64,000 nt of DNA from Betaproteobacteria bacterium Ga0077526. Its GTDB lineage: Bacteria > Pseudomonadota > Gammaproteobacteria > Burkholderiales > Ga0077523. Numbering within the stretch: position 1 is the stretch's first letter; each line of letters opens with the position of its first letter. Under the pieces are notes generated by a model. It made no database searches and had not been told where the DNA came from. It saw nothing but the letters and a program-made list of their open reading frames with translations. This document shows, piece by piece, positions 17,844 through 28,639 of this stretch. Location of the stretch: assembly GCA_001464765.1 (NCBI GenBank), contig LNDV01000028.1, positions 299,542 through 363,541 on the forward strand, given 5' to 3'. A program made the position numbers and the translations under genes.

Positions 17844-18824
17844 ATGAAACCGCATGTCCTAGTCAGTCGGGAAGTGTTCGACGAAACCATCGCCATGCTC
17901 GAAGCGCGCTGCGAGGTGGAGTCTAACCAGGCCGACGTACGCTATTCGAGTGAGGAACTCGCGGCAAAGCTCGCCGACAAGGACGGTGCGGTCGTCTCCA
18001 CGGCGGACCGCATCGATGCTGCGCTGCTCGACCGCTGTCCCCGTCTCAAGGTGGTGAGCAACGTCGGCGTTGGCTATAACAACATCGACGTGGTCGCATG
18101 CACCGCGCGCGGGGTCATGGCCACGAACACGCCGGGTGTGCTCACCGACAGCGTGGCTGACTACACGTTCGGGCTCGTGATCGCCGCTTGCCGCCGCATG
18201 ACCGAAGCCGAGAATCACCTGCGCTCGGGGCAATGGGGCGGCACGTTTCTCAAGCAGATGCTGGGCATGGACGTGCACGGCGCCACACTGGGCATCATCG
18301 GCATGGGGCGTATCGGTCAGGCCGTTGCGCGCCGCGCACGCGGATTCGACATGCGGATCGTCTATCACAATCGGGCGCGTCTGGACGCTGCGAGCGAGCA
18401 CGAGTCGCGTTCCGCATACCGCAGCAAGGACGATCTGCTGAAGGAAGCCGATGTCGTCGTGCTTCTTATTCCCTACTCGCCCGAGACCCATCACCTCATC
18501 GGCGCGCGCGAGCTGGAACTCATGAAGCCGGGTGCCATTCTCGTGAATGTCGCTCGCGGCGGTATCGTGGACGACGAGGCACTGGTCGCCGCGCTCCGCC
18601 GCGGCCGCATCCGCGGCGCCGCACTCGACGTCTACGAGAACGAGCCACGGTTCCATCCCGGTTTTCTGGAACTCAAGAATGTCGTACTGTCGCCGCACAT
18701 TGCATCGGCCTCCGAGCCGACCCGCAAGGCGATGGCGAATACGGCAGCCCGCAACTGCATTGCGGCGCTGACCGAAGGGCGTCCGCCCAATCTGCTCAAT
18801 CCGGAGGTCAGGGCCCGCGCCTGA
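17844..18824 (+). CDS. D-isomer-specific 2-hydroxyacid dehydrogenase
   Basis: 326 residues with the two-domain fold of the family. The NAD(P)-binding loop is GIIGMGRIGQAVARRARGF; the catalytic Arg is in LVNVARGGIVDDEAL, the Glu in the segment before ENEPRFHPG, and the His in VLSPHIASAS. The closest groups are glyoxylate/hydroxypyruvate and 2-ketogluconate reductases, which reduce 2-oxoacids in the cytoplasm. The Arg after the Rossmann motif (YHNRARLD) suggests NADP preference. It precedes the amidase gene by 92 bases and may share its transcript. The neighbouring lut genes suggest a role in hydroxyacid metabolism. Confidence 0.87.
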   Translation: MKPHVLVSREVFDETIAMLEARCEVESNQADVRYSSEELAAKLADKDGAVVSTADRIDAALLDRCPRLKVVSNVGVGYNNIDVVACTARGVMATNTPGVLTDSVADYTFGLVIAACRRMTEAENHLRSGQWGGTFLKQMLGMDVHGATLGIIGMGRIGQAVARRARGFDMRIVYHNRARLDAASEHESRSAYRSKDDLLKEADVVVLLIPYSPETHHLIGARELELMKPGAILVNVARGGIVDDEALVAALRRGRIRGAALDVYENEPRFHPGFLELKNVVLSPHIASASEPTRKAMANTAARNCIAALTEGRPPNLLNPEVRARA

Positions 18825-18916
18825 CGGGCACAACCCCGGGGAAGCATCGTTGCGACGATCACCGATCGGGCGCTGGAGACGCCTGGCGGCACCATGGGTT
18901 CGTATTGGGGAGGAAC

Positions 18917-20314
18917 ATGCTGCAACAAAAGGCACCGAGGCGTGTCGAGGAATCACCATTGCATGCGGCCGGTTTGCGCGAGTGCAGCCGCAGAATCGTC
19001 GACGGCCATTGCACGGCAGAAGCGCTGACCCGTGCGCTCATCGAGCGGATCGAGCGGCTGGAGCCGCACATACAGGCATGGGAGTGGCTGGATCCCGAGC
19101 GCGCCATCGCGTCCGCCCGCCTGGCGGATCTGCGTCGGGCGCACGTCAGTTCCAGTCGTGACCCCGCCAGCGTGCTCCCGTTCGAGGAGCGTGGCATCCT
19201 GCCGGGCGTGCCCATCGCGGTGAAGGACATCGTGGACGTGCTGGGCATGCCCACCCGCATGGGCTCTCCCATCTATCGCGACCACTGGCCGGAAGACTCC
19301 GCCAGACTCGTGCATCGCATGGCCGATTCCGGCGCCATCCCGCTCGGCAAGACGGTCACCACCGAGTTTGCGTTCATGGTGCCCAACAAGACGCGCAATC
19401 CCTGGAACACCGGCCACACGCCGGGCGGTTCGTCGAGCGGCTCTGCCGCAGCCGTGGCGTGCGGCATGGTGGCGGGCGCGATCGGCACGCAGACCAATGG
19501 GTCCATCATCCGTCCGGGCGCGTTTTGCGGAGTGGTGGGGTTCAAGCCGGGGCTGGGGGAAGTCGCGACGGAAGGTGTGCTGCCGTTCTCCGCGACTCTC
19601 GATCAGCCGGGCGTGTTCACCCGAAGCGTCGAGGATGCCGCGTTGCTCGCGTCGTGGATCACCGCGCGGCAAGGCACGATCGCCCGGCGCATTCCGCTGC
19701 TGAAGGCGGCGCCGCGGCTCGTCGCGGTGAAGTCCCCCGTCTGGGACAAGGCCGAGCCGGATCAGCGCGCGCGCTTTGCCGCCGATATCCAAGGGTTGCG
19801 CAAGGAAGGCGCCGAAGTGGACGAGCGCGAACTGCCGGCCGGCTTCGAACGTGCCCACGCCGTCCACCGGACCATCATGCTCTACGAAGCGGCGACGGGT
19901 TCCCGGCCGATCCGCGAGAAGTGGGGGGCGCATTTCAGCGCGTTCCTGGGGGCTGCCCTCGAGGAAGGCGATCGCATCTCGGAGGGTGACTACCGCCAGG
20001 CGCTGGACGCCCGCGCCGCCCTCATCCGGGCGTTCGTGGGGTTCCTGGACGACCGCTATGCAGCGGTGATCACACCGCCTGCCCCGGGAGAGGCACCCGC
20101 AGGGCTCGGTGCGACCGGCGACCCGGCGTTCTGCACGATGTGGACGCTGCTGGGAGTTCCCGCCATCACGATTCCGACCGGTCTGGGCTCACGGGGCCTG
20201 CCCCTGGGCCTGCAGATCGTGGGGCGCCCGGCGGAGTCGAACTATCTGCTGGCGGTGGCGGCGTGGTGCGAGGCACGGCGACCGTTCACAAGCCTCGTCG
20301 ACCGCGGGGACTGA
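18917..20314 (+). CDS. Amidase-signature family hydrolase
   Basis: 465 residues. The Ser-cisSer-Lys triad of amidase-signature enzymes is visible: Lys103 in PIAVKDIVD, the Gly/Ser loop HTPGGSSSGSAAAV (about 168-180) and nucleophile Ser196 in GTQTNGSIIRPGAFCGVVGF. The usual TGGS is TNGS here. These enzymes hydrolyse carboxamides, carbamates or related bonds. The ATG at 18917 follows a strong GGGGAGGA site; the frame is open far upstream inside the dehydrogenase gene, which is an artefact of high GC. It is not gatA: no gatB/gatC are near and the length and motifs fit a catabolic amidase. The substrate is unknown. Confidence 0.87.
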   Translation: MLQQKAPRRVEESPLHAAGLRECSRRIVDGHCTAEALTRALIERIERLEPHIQAWEWLDPERAIASARLADLRRAHVSSSRDPASVLPFEERGILPGVPIAVKDIVDVLGMPTRMGSPIYRDHWPEDSARLVHRMADSGAIPLGKTVTTEFAFMVPNKTRNPWNTGHTPGGSSSGSAAAVACGMVAGAIGTQTNGSIIRPGAFCGVVGFKPGLGEVATEGVLPFSATLDQPGVFTRSVEDAALLASWITARQGTIARRIPLLKAAPRLVAVKSPVWDKAEPDQRARFAADIQGLRKEGAEVDERELPAGFERAHAVHRTIMLYEAATGSRPIREKWGAHFSAFLGAALEEGDRISEGDYRQALDARAALIRAFVGFLDDRYAAVITPPAPGEAPAGLGATGDPAFCTMWTLLGVPAITIPTGLGSRGLPLGLQIVGRPAESNYLLAVAAWCEARRPFTSLVDRGD

Positions 20315-20317
20315 CGC

Positions 20318-20740
20318 TCAGGCCGGTGGCGGTAGCAGACGAATGACGCCGCGGCTCACGCGACGCGCGTAAGTCGTCTCGGATTCGATCTCGTCCGAGT
20401 AGGACATGATCACGTAGCCTTCGGCCCCGTTCTTCTCCGCGATCTCCGTCGCGTGGCGGCGGAACAGGGCGAGCGCTTCGCCGTCGCCGCCGACCGAGAA
20501 GCGCTTCTTGCGCAACTGGATCTCCACCCGTGTGCTGTCGAGGCGCTGGGCGCCTATCTCCCAGTTGGGCGCCGTCGGGTCCACGATGAGCCATGCGGCG
20601 GTGCCCAGCAGGGCGCCCGCCACGACCGCATCCACGGGCGGCTGGAAGCTGTTGGACCACGGGATCGGGTTGTCCGGAATCAGGCGGAAGTTGGAACATC
20701 CACCGAGGACGAGGAGCAGGGCGACAGCGATCCGACGCAT
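20318..20740 (-). CDS. Small lipoprotein of unknown function
   Basis: 140 residues. The N-terminus MRRIAVALLLVLGGCSNFRL is a lipoprotein signal with lipobox LGGC, so the mature protein starts at Cys15 and is tied to a membrane. A second hydrophobic stretch VDAVVAGALLGTAAWLIVDP follows. The rest is mixed and ends with RGVIRLLPPPA. I do not recognise a family. It is convergent with the amidase gene, separated by three bases. The frame continues far upstream of the chosen ATG, but that part has no coding character. Confidence 0.6.
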   Translation of the reverse strand: MRRIAVALLLVLGGCSNFRLIPDNPIPWSNSFQPPVDAVVAGALLGTAAWLIVDPTAPNWEIGAQRLDSTRVEIQLRKKRFSVGGDGEALALFRRHATEIAEKNGAEGYVIMSYSDEIESETTYARRVSRGVIRLLPPPA

Positions 20741-20990
20741 GGCGAGGGTCTCCGGAACGGGCACAATGCGGGACGCATGGCCCGGCGAGGAGAGATTCCC
20801 CCGACCCCGCGTCTCGATCACCGACTCAGTAACGGCACTGCGGGCGCGGGATTGAGGGTCGACTGAGCCCTGCCCCCGAACCATCCGGCCGGCCAGCGGT
20901 CTGGCACTCCGGAGCCGGGGGGCGGTGTTCCCGGGGACGACGTGCCGGGGGCCGGACTGCCCGCCAATCCGCAACGATCTTCTGACATCC

Positions 20991-23752
<2,762 letters not shown>

Positions 23753-23753
<1 letters not shown>

Positions 23754-24085
23754 TGGAGCTACTGCTCGCCTCGGCCATCGGCCTTCTTGCTGGCGCAGGG
23801 GTGTATCTGTCGCTGCGCGGCCGGACCTTTCCGGTCGTGCTCGGGCTCACGTTCGTGTCGTACGCGGTGAACCTCTTCATCTTCGTGGCGGGCGGTATCC
23901 GCCTCGACGCGCCGCCGATCGTCGGCGCCGCGGCAGCGATGACGGACCCGCTGCCTCAGGCGCTGGTACTCACGGCCATCGTGATCGGCTTCGGCATGAC
24001 CGCCTATCTCGTGGTGCTCGCGATCCGTCTGCGCGCCGCCGACGGTCACGATCACGTGGACGGCGACGGGGAGGCCGGGCGATGA
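23753..24085 (+). CDS. mrpC: Mrp-type antiporter subunit C
   Basis: 110 residues, three transmembrane helices, homologous to NuoK of complex I: GVYLSLRGRTFPVVLGLTFVSYAVNLF and DPLPQALVLTAIVIGFGMTAYLV are the typical MrpC segments. A hydrophilic tail ends in DGHDHVDGDGEAGR. It overlaps the A gene by one base and the D gene by four, so the operon is translationally coupled. It is an obligate subunit of the antiporter complex. Confidence 0.93.
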
Positions 24086-25617
24086 ATCACTGGATCGCCG
24101 TGCCGTTCGTCCTGCCGCTCGTCACGGCCTGCATCCTGGTCTTCGTGCGATCCCTGACCGCACAGCGCGTGCTGTCGATGGCATCGGCCGTCGGCCTTGC
24201 GGCAATGTCGCTCACGATGTGCGCGACACGCGGCGACGGTCCGGCCGAGGTGTACGCGATGGGGGCGTGGCCCGCGCATCTCGGCATCGTGTTCGTGCTG
24301 GACGGGCTCGCGGCGCTCATGCTGGCGCTCGCCGCCGTCGTCGCCGTCGCCGCGCTCGCCTACGCGAGCCGGGGATGGGACTCGCGCTCGCGGCATTTCC
24401 ATGCGCTGTTCCAGGTGCAGCTGACAGGGCTCAACGGTGCCTTCCTGACGGGCGACCTGTTCAACCTGTTCGTCTGTTTCGAGCTGATGCTGATCGCCTC
24501 CTATGCGCTCCTGTCCCACGGCGACGGCAGCGCGAGACTGCGCGCCGGATTCCACTACGTCGCCGTGAATCTCGTGGGCTCGGCGGTGTTCCTCATCGCG
24601 GTGAGCATCCTCTACCGCGTCGGCGGCACGCTGAACATGGCCGACCTCGGCGTCGCGCTCGCGAATGCGCCGGACGCCGATGTGCCGTGGGTGCGCGCGG
24701 GCGCCCTCATGCTGATCGTCGTGTTCCTGCTGAAGGCGGCGGCGTTTCCGCTGCATCTGTGGCAGCCGGCCGCCTACGGCTCGGCGAGCGCGCCGGCGGC
24801 AGCGATTTTCGCCGTGCTCACAAAGGTTGGCGCCTACGCGACGCTGCGGGTCGGCAGCATCGTGTTCGGTGCGAGTGCCGCAGCGCCATGGATCGACGCC
24901 GTCGTGCAACCGCTGGCGCTGATCACCCTGGCGGTGGCTGCACTCGGTGCGTTCTCTGCCACCACGCTGTCGCGACTGGCCGCATGGCTTGCCCTCGGGT
25001 CGTCGGCGTCCGTACTGGTCGGGGTCGGCACCTTCGGCGTGCCCGGTGCCTCGGCCGCGTTCTTCTATGCGTTGCCTAGCACCCTCGCGCTGGCAGCGCT
25101 GTTCCTGCTCGCCGATGCGGTGGCACAGGCGCGTGGCGGCGACTGGCAGGATCGCCTCCAGCGCGCTCCGAAGATGCATGGCGCGACGGCACTCGCGCTC
25201 TGGTACTTCGTGGCCGCCGTCGCGGTGTCGGGCCTGCCGCCATTTGCCGCCTTTCTCGGCAAGGCGCTGCTGCTGGAGGGCGTCGGGCCTGACCCCTTAG
25301 CGTGGACGGTGATTCTCGTGACCTCGCTCCTCAATGTCGTTGCCCTGGCGCGCGCTGGTTCCCGCCTGTTCTGGGCGACGGCCGATGAGCCCTGTCCCGG
25401 TGATGAAAGGGCCGCCTCCTGGGAACGCCTGACGCCGGTTGCGATGCTTGCAACCGGCATCGTCGTGCTCACGTTCCAGGCCGGTGCCGTGCAGGGCTTC
25501 ACACAGCGTGCCGCGCAGCGGGTGGTGGAACCTGCGGGTTACATGGAGTCGGTCCTGGGGGCGCGTCTGCGCGGCTGGTCCATCCGGGTCGACGTTTCCG
25601 AGGAGGACAAGCCATGA
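24082..25617 (+). CDS. mrpD: Mrp-type antiporter subunit D
   Basis: 511 residues, about 14 helices, a NuoM/N-like proton channel subunit. Visible marks are LFNLFVCFELMLIASYALL, the helix with LLKAAAFPLHLWQPAAYGSASAPAAAIFAVLTKVGAYATLR split over two segments and carrying the conserved Lys residues, and VSGLPPFAAFLGKALLLEG. With MrpA it forms the ion-translocating part of the antiporter. It overlaps both neighbours by four bases. Confidence 0.92.
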   Translation: MNHWIAVPFVLPLVTACILVFVRSLTAQRVLSMASAVGLAAMSLTMCATRGDGPAEVYAMGAWPAHLGIVFVLDGLAALMLALAAVVAVAALAYASRGWDSRSRHFHALFQVQLTGLNGAFLTGDLFNLFVCFELMLIASYALLSHGDGSARLRAGFHYVAVNLVGSAVFLIAVSILYRVGGTLNMADLGVALANAPDADVPWVRAGALMLIVVFLLKAAAFPLHLWQPAAYGSASAPAAAIFAVLTKVGAYATLRVGSIVFGASAAAPWIDAVVQPLALITLAVAALGAFSATTLSRLAAWLALGSSASVLVGVGTFGVPGASAAFFYALPSTLALAALFLLADAVAQARGGDWQDRLQRAPKMHGATALALWYFVAAVAVSGLPPFAAFLGKALLLEGVGPDPLAWTVILVTSLLNVVALARAGSRLFWATADEPCPGDERAASWERLTPVAMLATGIVVLTFQAGAVQGFTQRAAQRVVEPAGYMESVLGARLRGWSIRVDVSEEDKP

Positions 25618-26111
25618 GCCTCCTTGCGCGCGTGTTCCCGTTCCCCCTGTTTTCGGTCGCGCTGATCCTTGCGTGGCTGCTACTGCAGGGCGACGCCTCT
25701 CTCGGCAACGTGCTGCTTGCCGTTGCGCTCGCCATCGCGCTCCCGTTGTCCGCGCGCGGGATGCTTCCCGATCTGCCGACTCTTCGCCACCCGCTCGCAC
25801 TCGCACGCTACCTGCTGCTGGTGCTGGGCGACATCCTGGTAGCGAATGTCCGCGTGGCGCGTCTCACGCTCGGGCCCATCAGCCGCCTGCGGCCCCGCAT
25901 CGTCGAGGTGCCGCTCGATGTCGAACAGCCCGTCGTCGTCGCGATGCTCGCGATGACCATCACGCTCACGCCCGGCACCGTGTCCATCGTGATCGACCTG
26001 CCGGGAAAGCGCCTGCTGGTGCACGGTCTCGACGTGGACGACCCGCGGGCGCTCGTGGCCGAGATCAAGGAGCGCTACGAGCGGCGGCTGAAGGAGATCT
26101 TCGAATGCTAG
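25614..26111 (+). CDS. mrpE: Mrp-type antiporter subunit E
   Basis: 165 residues: two or three hydrophobic helices at the N-terminus, then a cytoplasmic domain with the family sequences GDILVANVRVARLTLGP, TITLTPGTVSIVIDL and LLVHGLDVDDP. MrpE is needed for assembly of the antiporter. It overlaps mrpD by four bases and mrpF by seven. Confidence 0.92.
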   Translation: MSLLARVFPFPLFSVALILAWLLLQGDASLGNVLLAVALAIALPLSARGMLPDLPTLRHPLALARYLLLVLGDILVANVRVARLTLGPISRLRPRIVEVPLDVEQPVVVAMLAMTITLTPGTVSIVIDLPGKRLLVHGLDVDDPRALVAEIKERYERRLKEIFEC

Positions 26112-26374
26112 ACACCGCCGTGATGTTCGCGACAGCGTGCCTGGGCATCGCGCTGCTGCTCACACTGGCCCGCCTGCTCAAGGGCCCGGACGCGTGCGAC
26201 CGCGTGCTGGCCCTCGATACGCTGTACCTGAACGCTGCCGCTCTCGTGGTGCTCTACGGCATCCACGCCCGGGCGACGTGGCTGTTCGAGGTGGCATTGC
26301 TCATCGCCGTGCTCGGTTTCATCGGCACGGTCGCCCTGGCAAAGTTCATCGAGCGCGGCGACATCGCCGACTGA
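26105..26374 (+). CDS. mrpF: Mrp-type antiporter subunit F
   Basis: 89 residues with three transmembrane helices. RLLKGPDACDRVLALDTLYLNAA carries the conserved Asp residues of MrpF, and LFEVALLIAVLGFIGTVALAKFIERGD is the typical C-terminal helix. The ATG lies inside the end of mrpE (seven-base overlap). The frame is open far upstream, but that is shadow sequence inside mrpD and mrpE. Confidence 0.92.
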   Translation: MLDTAVMFATACLGIALLLTLARLLKGPDACDRVLALDTLYLNAAALVVLYGIHARATWLFEVALLIAVLGFIGTVALAKFIERGDIAD

Positions 26375-26391
26375 CGACAGGAGAAACTCCC

Positions 26392-26685
26392 GTGACTGAC
26401 CTCTTGGAAATCATCGCTTCCGCCTTTATCGTGATAGGCGGGTTGTTCGCGCTGCTCGGGTCGCTGGGCTTGTTCCGCTTTCCCGATCTGCTCACCCGGC
26501 TGCACGGTCCGAGCAAGGCTTCCACGCTCGGCATCGGGGGGCTCCTGCTGGGCGCCATGATCGTGTCCGGCGGCAGTCTGCGGGAGATCCTGATCGCGCT
26601 GTTCATCGTGCTGACGGCGCCTGTTAGCGCCCTTTGCATCGCGCGGGCCGCCCGGGCGCGCGCCGGTTCGTCGGATATTTCATGA
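26392..26685 (+). CDS. mrpG: Mrp-type antiporter subunit G
   Basis: 97 residues with three helices and the MrpG pattern FALLGSLGLFRFPDLLTRLHGPSKASTLG split over helix 1 and 2, then LGAMIVSGG and LTAPVSALCIARAA. It starts at a GTG with AGGAGA upstream, 17 bases after mrpF. It closes the seven-function operon; with the A-B fusion all Mrp subunits are present. Confidence 0.92.
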   Translation: MTDLLEIIASAFIVIGGLFALLGSLGLFRFPDLLTRLHGPSKASTLGIGGLLLGAMIVSGGSLREILIALFIVLTAPVSALCIARAARARAGSSDIS

Positions 26686-26745
26686 CCCCGGGCCGTGCTT
26701 CACCACATTCGTCTCGACTCACCTCTCCACCCAAGGAACCTTGAC

Positions 26746-27177
26746 ATGAAGACCTATCCCGCAAACAGCTCCCAGGCCATGGCACGGGTGCTCGCCATGA
26801 CCATGATCACCGACGCGCGCCTGGCCGATCAGGAACTGGAGATCATGGATCAGCTGTTCCTGTACGAGGTGCTCGACCTTTCCAAGGCCGAGTTCTCCGA
26901 AGTCGTGAAGCAGTACTGTGACGATCTGCTGGCCAGTGACGTCGCGCACGCCAAGGTGGATCTCATGGACGGCGCCCGCATCGACGAGGTCATCGGTGGC
27001 GTCACCGATCCGCAGAAGCGCTTCCAGACCGCGCAGATGATCGTGAACATCATCCGTGCGGACGGCCATCTGCATGAGGCCGAGCTCGTGCTTCTGCGCC
27101 ACATCCTCCAGCGCTGGGAGCTGACGCTCGACGCCTTGAGGGGCATGGTCAAGCCCGGCAAAGCGCTGGCCGCTTGA
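26746..27177 (+). CDS. TerB-like cytoplasmic protein
   Basis: 143 residues, all helical. ITDARLADQELEIMDQLFLYEVL and NIIRADGHLHEAELVLLRHIL are the two acidic helix pairs of the TerB (tellurite resistance) fold, in which Asp and Glu residues can bind metal. Stand-alone TerB proteins are common and their function is not settled. AAGGAA precedes the ATG. It follows the Mrp operon by 60 bases, and a structured terminator region lies about 115 bases downstream. Confidence 0.75.
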   Translation: MKTYPANSSQAMARVLAMTMITDARLADQELEIMDQLFLYEVLDLSKAEFSEVVKQYCDDLLASDVAHAKVDLMDGARIDEVIGGVTDPQKRFQTAQMIVNIIRADGHLHEAELVLLRHILQRWELTLDALRGMVKPGKALAA

Positions 27178-27290
27178 CCTAAATCAAGGAATTTCGGGGT
27201 CGCCGCCGGCAGACTTCCGTCCATGGGGAAAGCGCATTCCGGTGGTCCCGGATCGCTTCGATGGGTGAGGGGTTTGTTCCGCCGTCAGGG

Positions 27291-27327
27291 GTAGCGACCT
27301 GGCGGATTTCGGTGGTTGCCTCGCTAC
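27291..27327 (+). ncRNA. Stem-loop before a terminator, possible 3' UTR RNA
   Basis: GTAGCGA (27291-27297) and TCGCTAC (27321-27327) form a perfect 7-bp stem closing a 23-base loop that can itself fold (GGCGG with TTGCC). It sits 16 bases before the strong terminator at 27344. The two hairpins together resemble the end of a small RNA or a structured 3' UTR of the TerB gene. No promoter was identified for a separate transcript. Confidence 0.3.
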
Positions 27328-27343
27328 GTCGTTTCAGGGATTT

Positions 27344-27374
27344 CGGGGTGCCGAGAGGCACCCCGTCTTTTTTT
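27344..27374 (+). terminator. Strong rho-independent terminator
   Basis: CGGGGTGCC (27344-27352), loop GAGA, GGCACCCCG (27357-27365), then TC and seven T. It ends the Mrp/TerB-side transcript and separates it from the orphan solute-binding protein gene. Because of it, the start of that gene must lie downstream, at 27450, and not at 27261 where the frame opens. Confidence 0.88.
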
Positions 27375-27449
27375 GTGCCTCCCGCGGGCCTTGCTGCGGG
27401 CCGTCCGCCACGGCGTATCATCCGGGCCCGACCCCGGAGGAGACCCGCT

Positions 27450-28505
27450 GTGCCGAGACCCGCCCCGATCCCGAATTCCCGCTCCCGTCGCGAGTTCATC
27501 CAGGCTGTGGCCGTCGGCGCTGCGATGCTTCCACTCGGCCGTGCCCTTGCGGCACCGCCGGAGAAATCCAAGGTGGTGCTTTCGGTCGGTGGACGTGCCA
27601 CGCTCTACTACCTGCCGCTTACCCTCGCGGAGCGCCTCGGCTACTTTCGCGACGAGGGCCTGCAGGTGGAGGTCAACGACTTCCCGGGCGGTGCCAAGGC
27701 GTTGCAGGCGCTGATCGGCGGCAGCGCCGACGTTACTGCCGGCGGGTACGAGCACACCATCCAGATGCACGCGAAGGGCCAGAAGCTCCAGGGCTTCGTC
27801 CTTCAGGGCAACGTCGCCATCTCGGTGGGGCTCACCAAGGGGAAGTTTCCGGCCTACGCGGGCCCCCAGGATCTCAAGGGCAGGCGCATCGGTGTGACGG
27901 CCCCGGGGTCGAGCACGCACATGATGGTGAATCACCTGCTGGCGTCCGTTCAGCTGAAGCCCGAAGACGTAGCGATCGTCGGGGTCGGCACGGGTGCCAC
28001 CGCGGTGAGCGCGGTGCGCTCCGGTCAGATCGACGCGCTGTCGTCGATCGAACCTGCCACCGTGATGCTGGAGCGCTCCGGCGATCTCCGTGTGGTGCAC
28101 GAGAGCATCACCCCGGCGGGCAGCAAGGCGGTGTTCGGCGGGCCGCTGCCGTCCGCCTGCCTGTACGCGAAGCGGGCCTTCATCGACGAGAATCCGAATA
28201 CCGTCCAGGCGCTCACCAACGCAATGGTGCGTGCGCTGCGCTGGCTGCAGAGCGCCTCCGCCGATCAGGTGCAGTCGGTCATCCCGCCGGAGTACATGCT
28301 GGGCGACAAGGCGGCCTACGCCGCGGCGCTCACACGTCTGCGCCCGATCTACTCGACCGACGGGCGCATCGCGCCGGAGGGCGCACAGCGCTTCCTGCAG
28401 GTGACCGCGACGCACGATCCGTCCGTGCGCGCGGCGAGTGCCCTGCGCGTGGAGGACACCTTCACGAACACGTTCGTGGACAAGGTGCCCAAGCGCAGCG
28501 CGTGA
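27450..28505 (+). CDS. Tat-exported ABC solute-binding protein, SsuA/TauA (NMT1) type
   Basis: 351 residues from a GTG with GGAGGAG upstream. The N-terminus contains SRREFIQ (residues 12-18), a twin-arginine export motif, followed by a hydrophobic stretch and ALAAPP. The mature protein is an NMT1/SsuA-like periplasmic binding protein (LPLTLAERLGYFRDEGL, GSSTHMMVNHLLA, VGVGTGATAVSAV, QIDALSSIEP). No ATPase or permease is next to it. A close paralogue at 35552 has both, so this one may feed that transporter or act alone. Ligands of the family are sulfonates, nitrate, thiamin precursors or aromatic acids; which applies is unknown. Confidence 0.87.
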   Translation: MPRPAPIPNSRSRREFIQAVAVGAAMLPLGRALAAPPEKSKVVLSVGGRATLYYLPLTLAERLGYFRDEGLQVEVNDFPGGAKALQALIGGSADVTAGGYEHTIQMHAKGQKLQGFVLQGNVAISVGLTKGKFPAYAGPQDLKGRRIGVTAPGSSTHMMVNHLLASVQLKPEDVAIVGVGTGATAVSAVRSGQIDALSSIEPATVMLERSGDLRVVHESITPAGSKAVFGGPLPSACLYAKRAFIDENPNTVQALTNAMVRALRWLQSASADQVQSVIPPEYMLGDKAAYAAALTRLRPIYSTDGRIAPEGAQRFLQVTATHDPSVRAASALRVEDTFTNTFVDKVPKRSA

Positions 28506-28639
28506 CCCGATGCATCCCTGGTTTATGATCCCTGCGGCGGGTGCCTGCCCATGGTGGCACGGTCCCGTCTAGACACTTTGGGAATGCCTGAATCGCCGGT
28601 GCCACTGCACCCGATGCCAGTGCCTTCCCCGGAGGCCCC

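Noticed and set aside
28555..28570. Sigma-54 promoter (TGGCACG) before the methyltransferase gene
   Set aside because: The -24 element is exact, but the position of the -12 GC is TC, and sigma-54 promoters need it.
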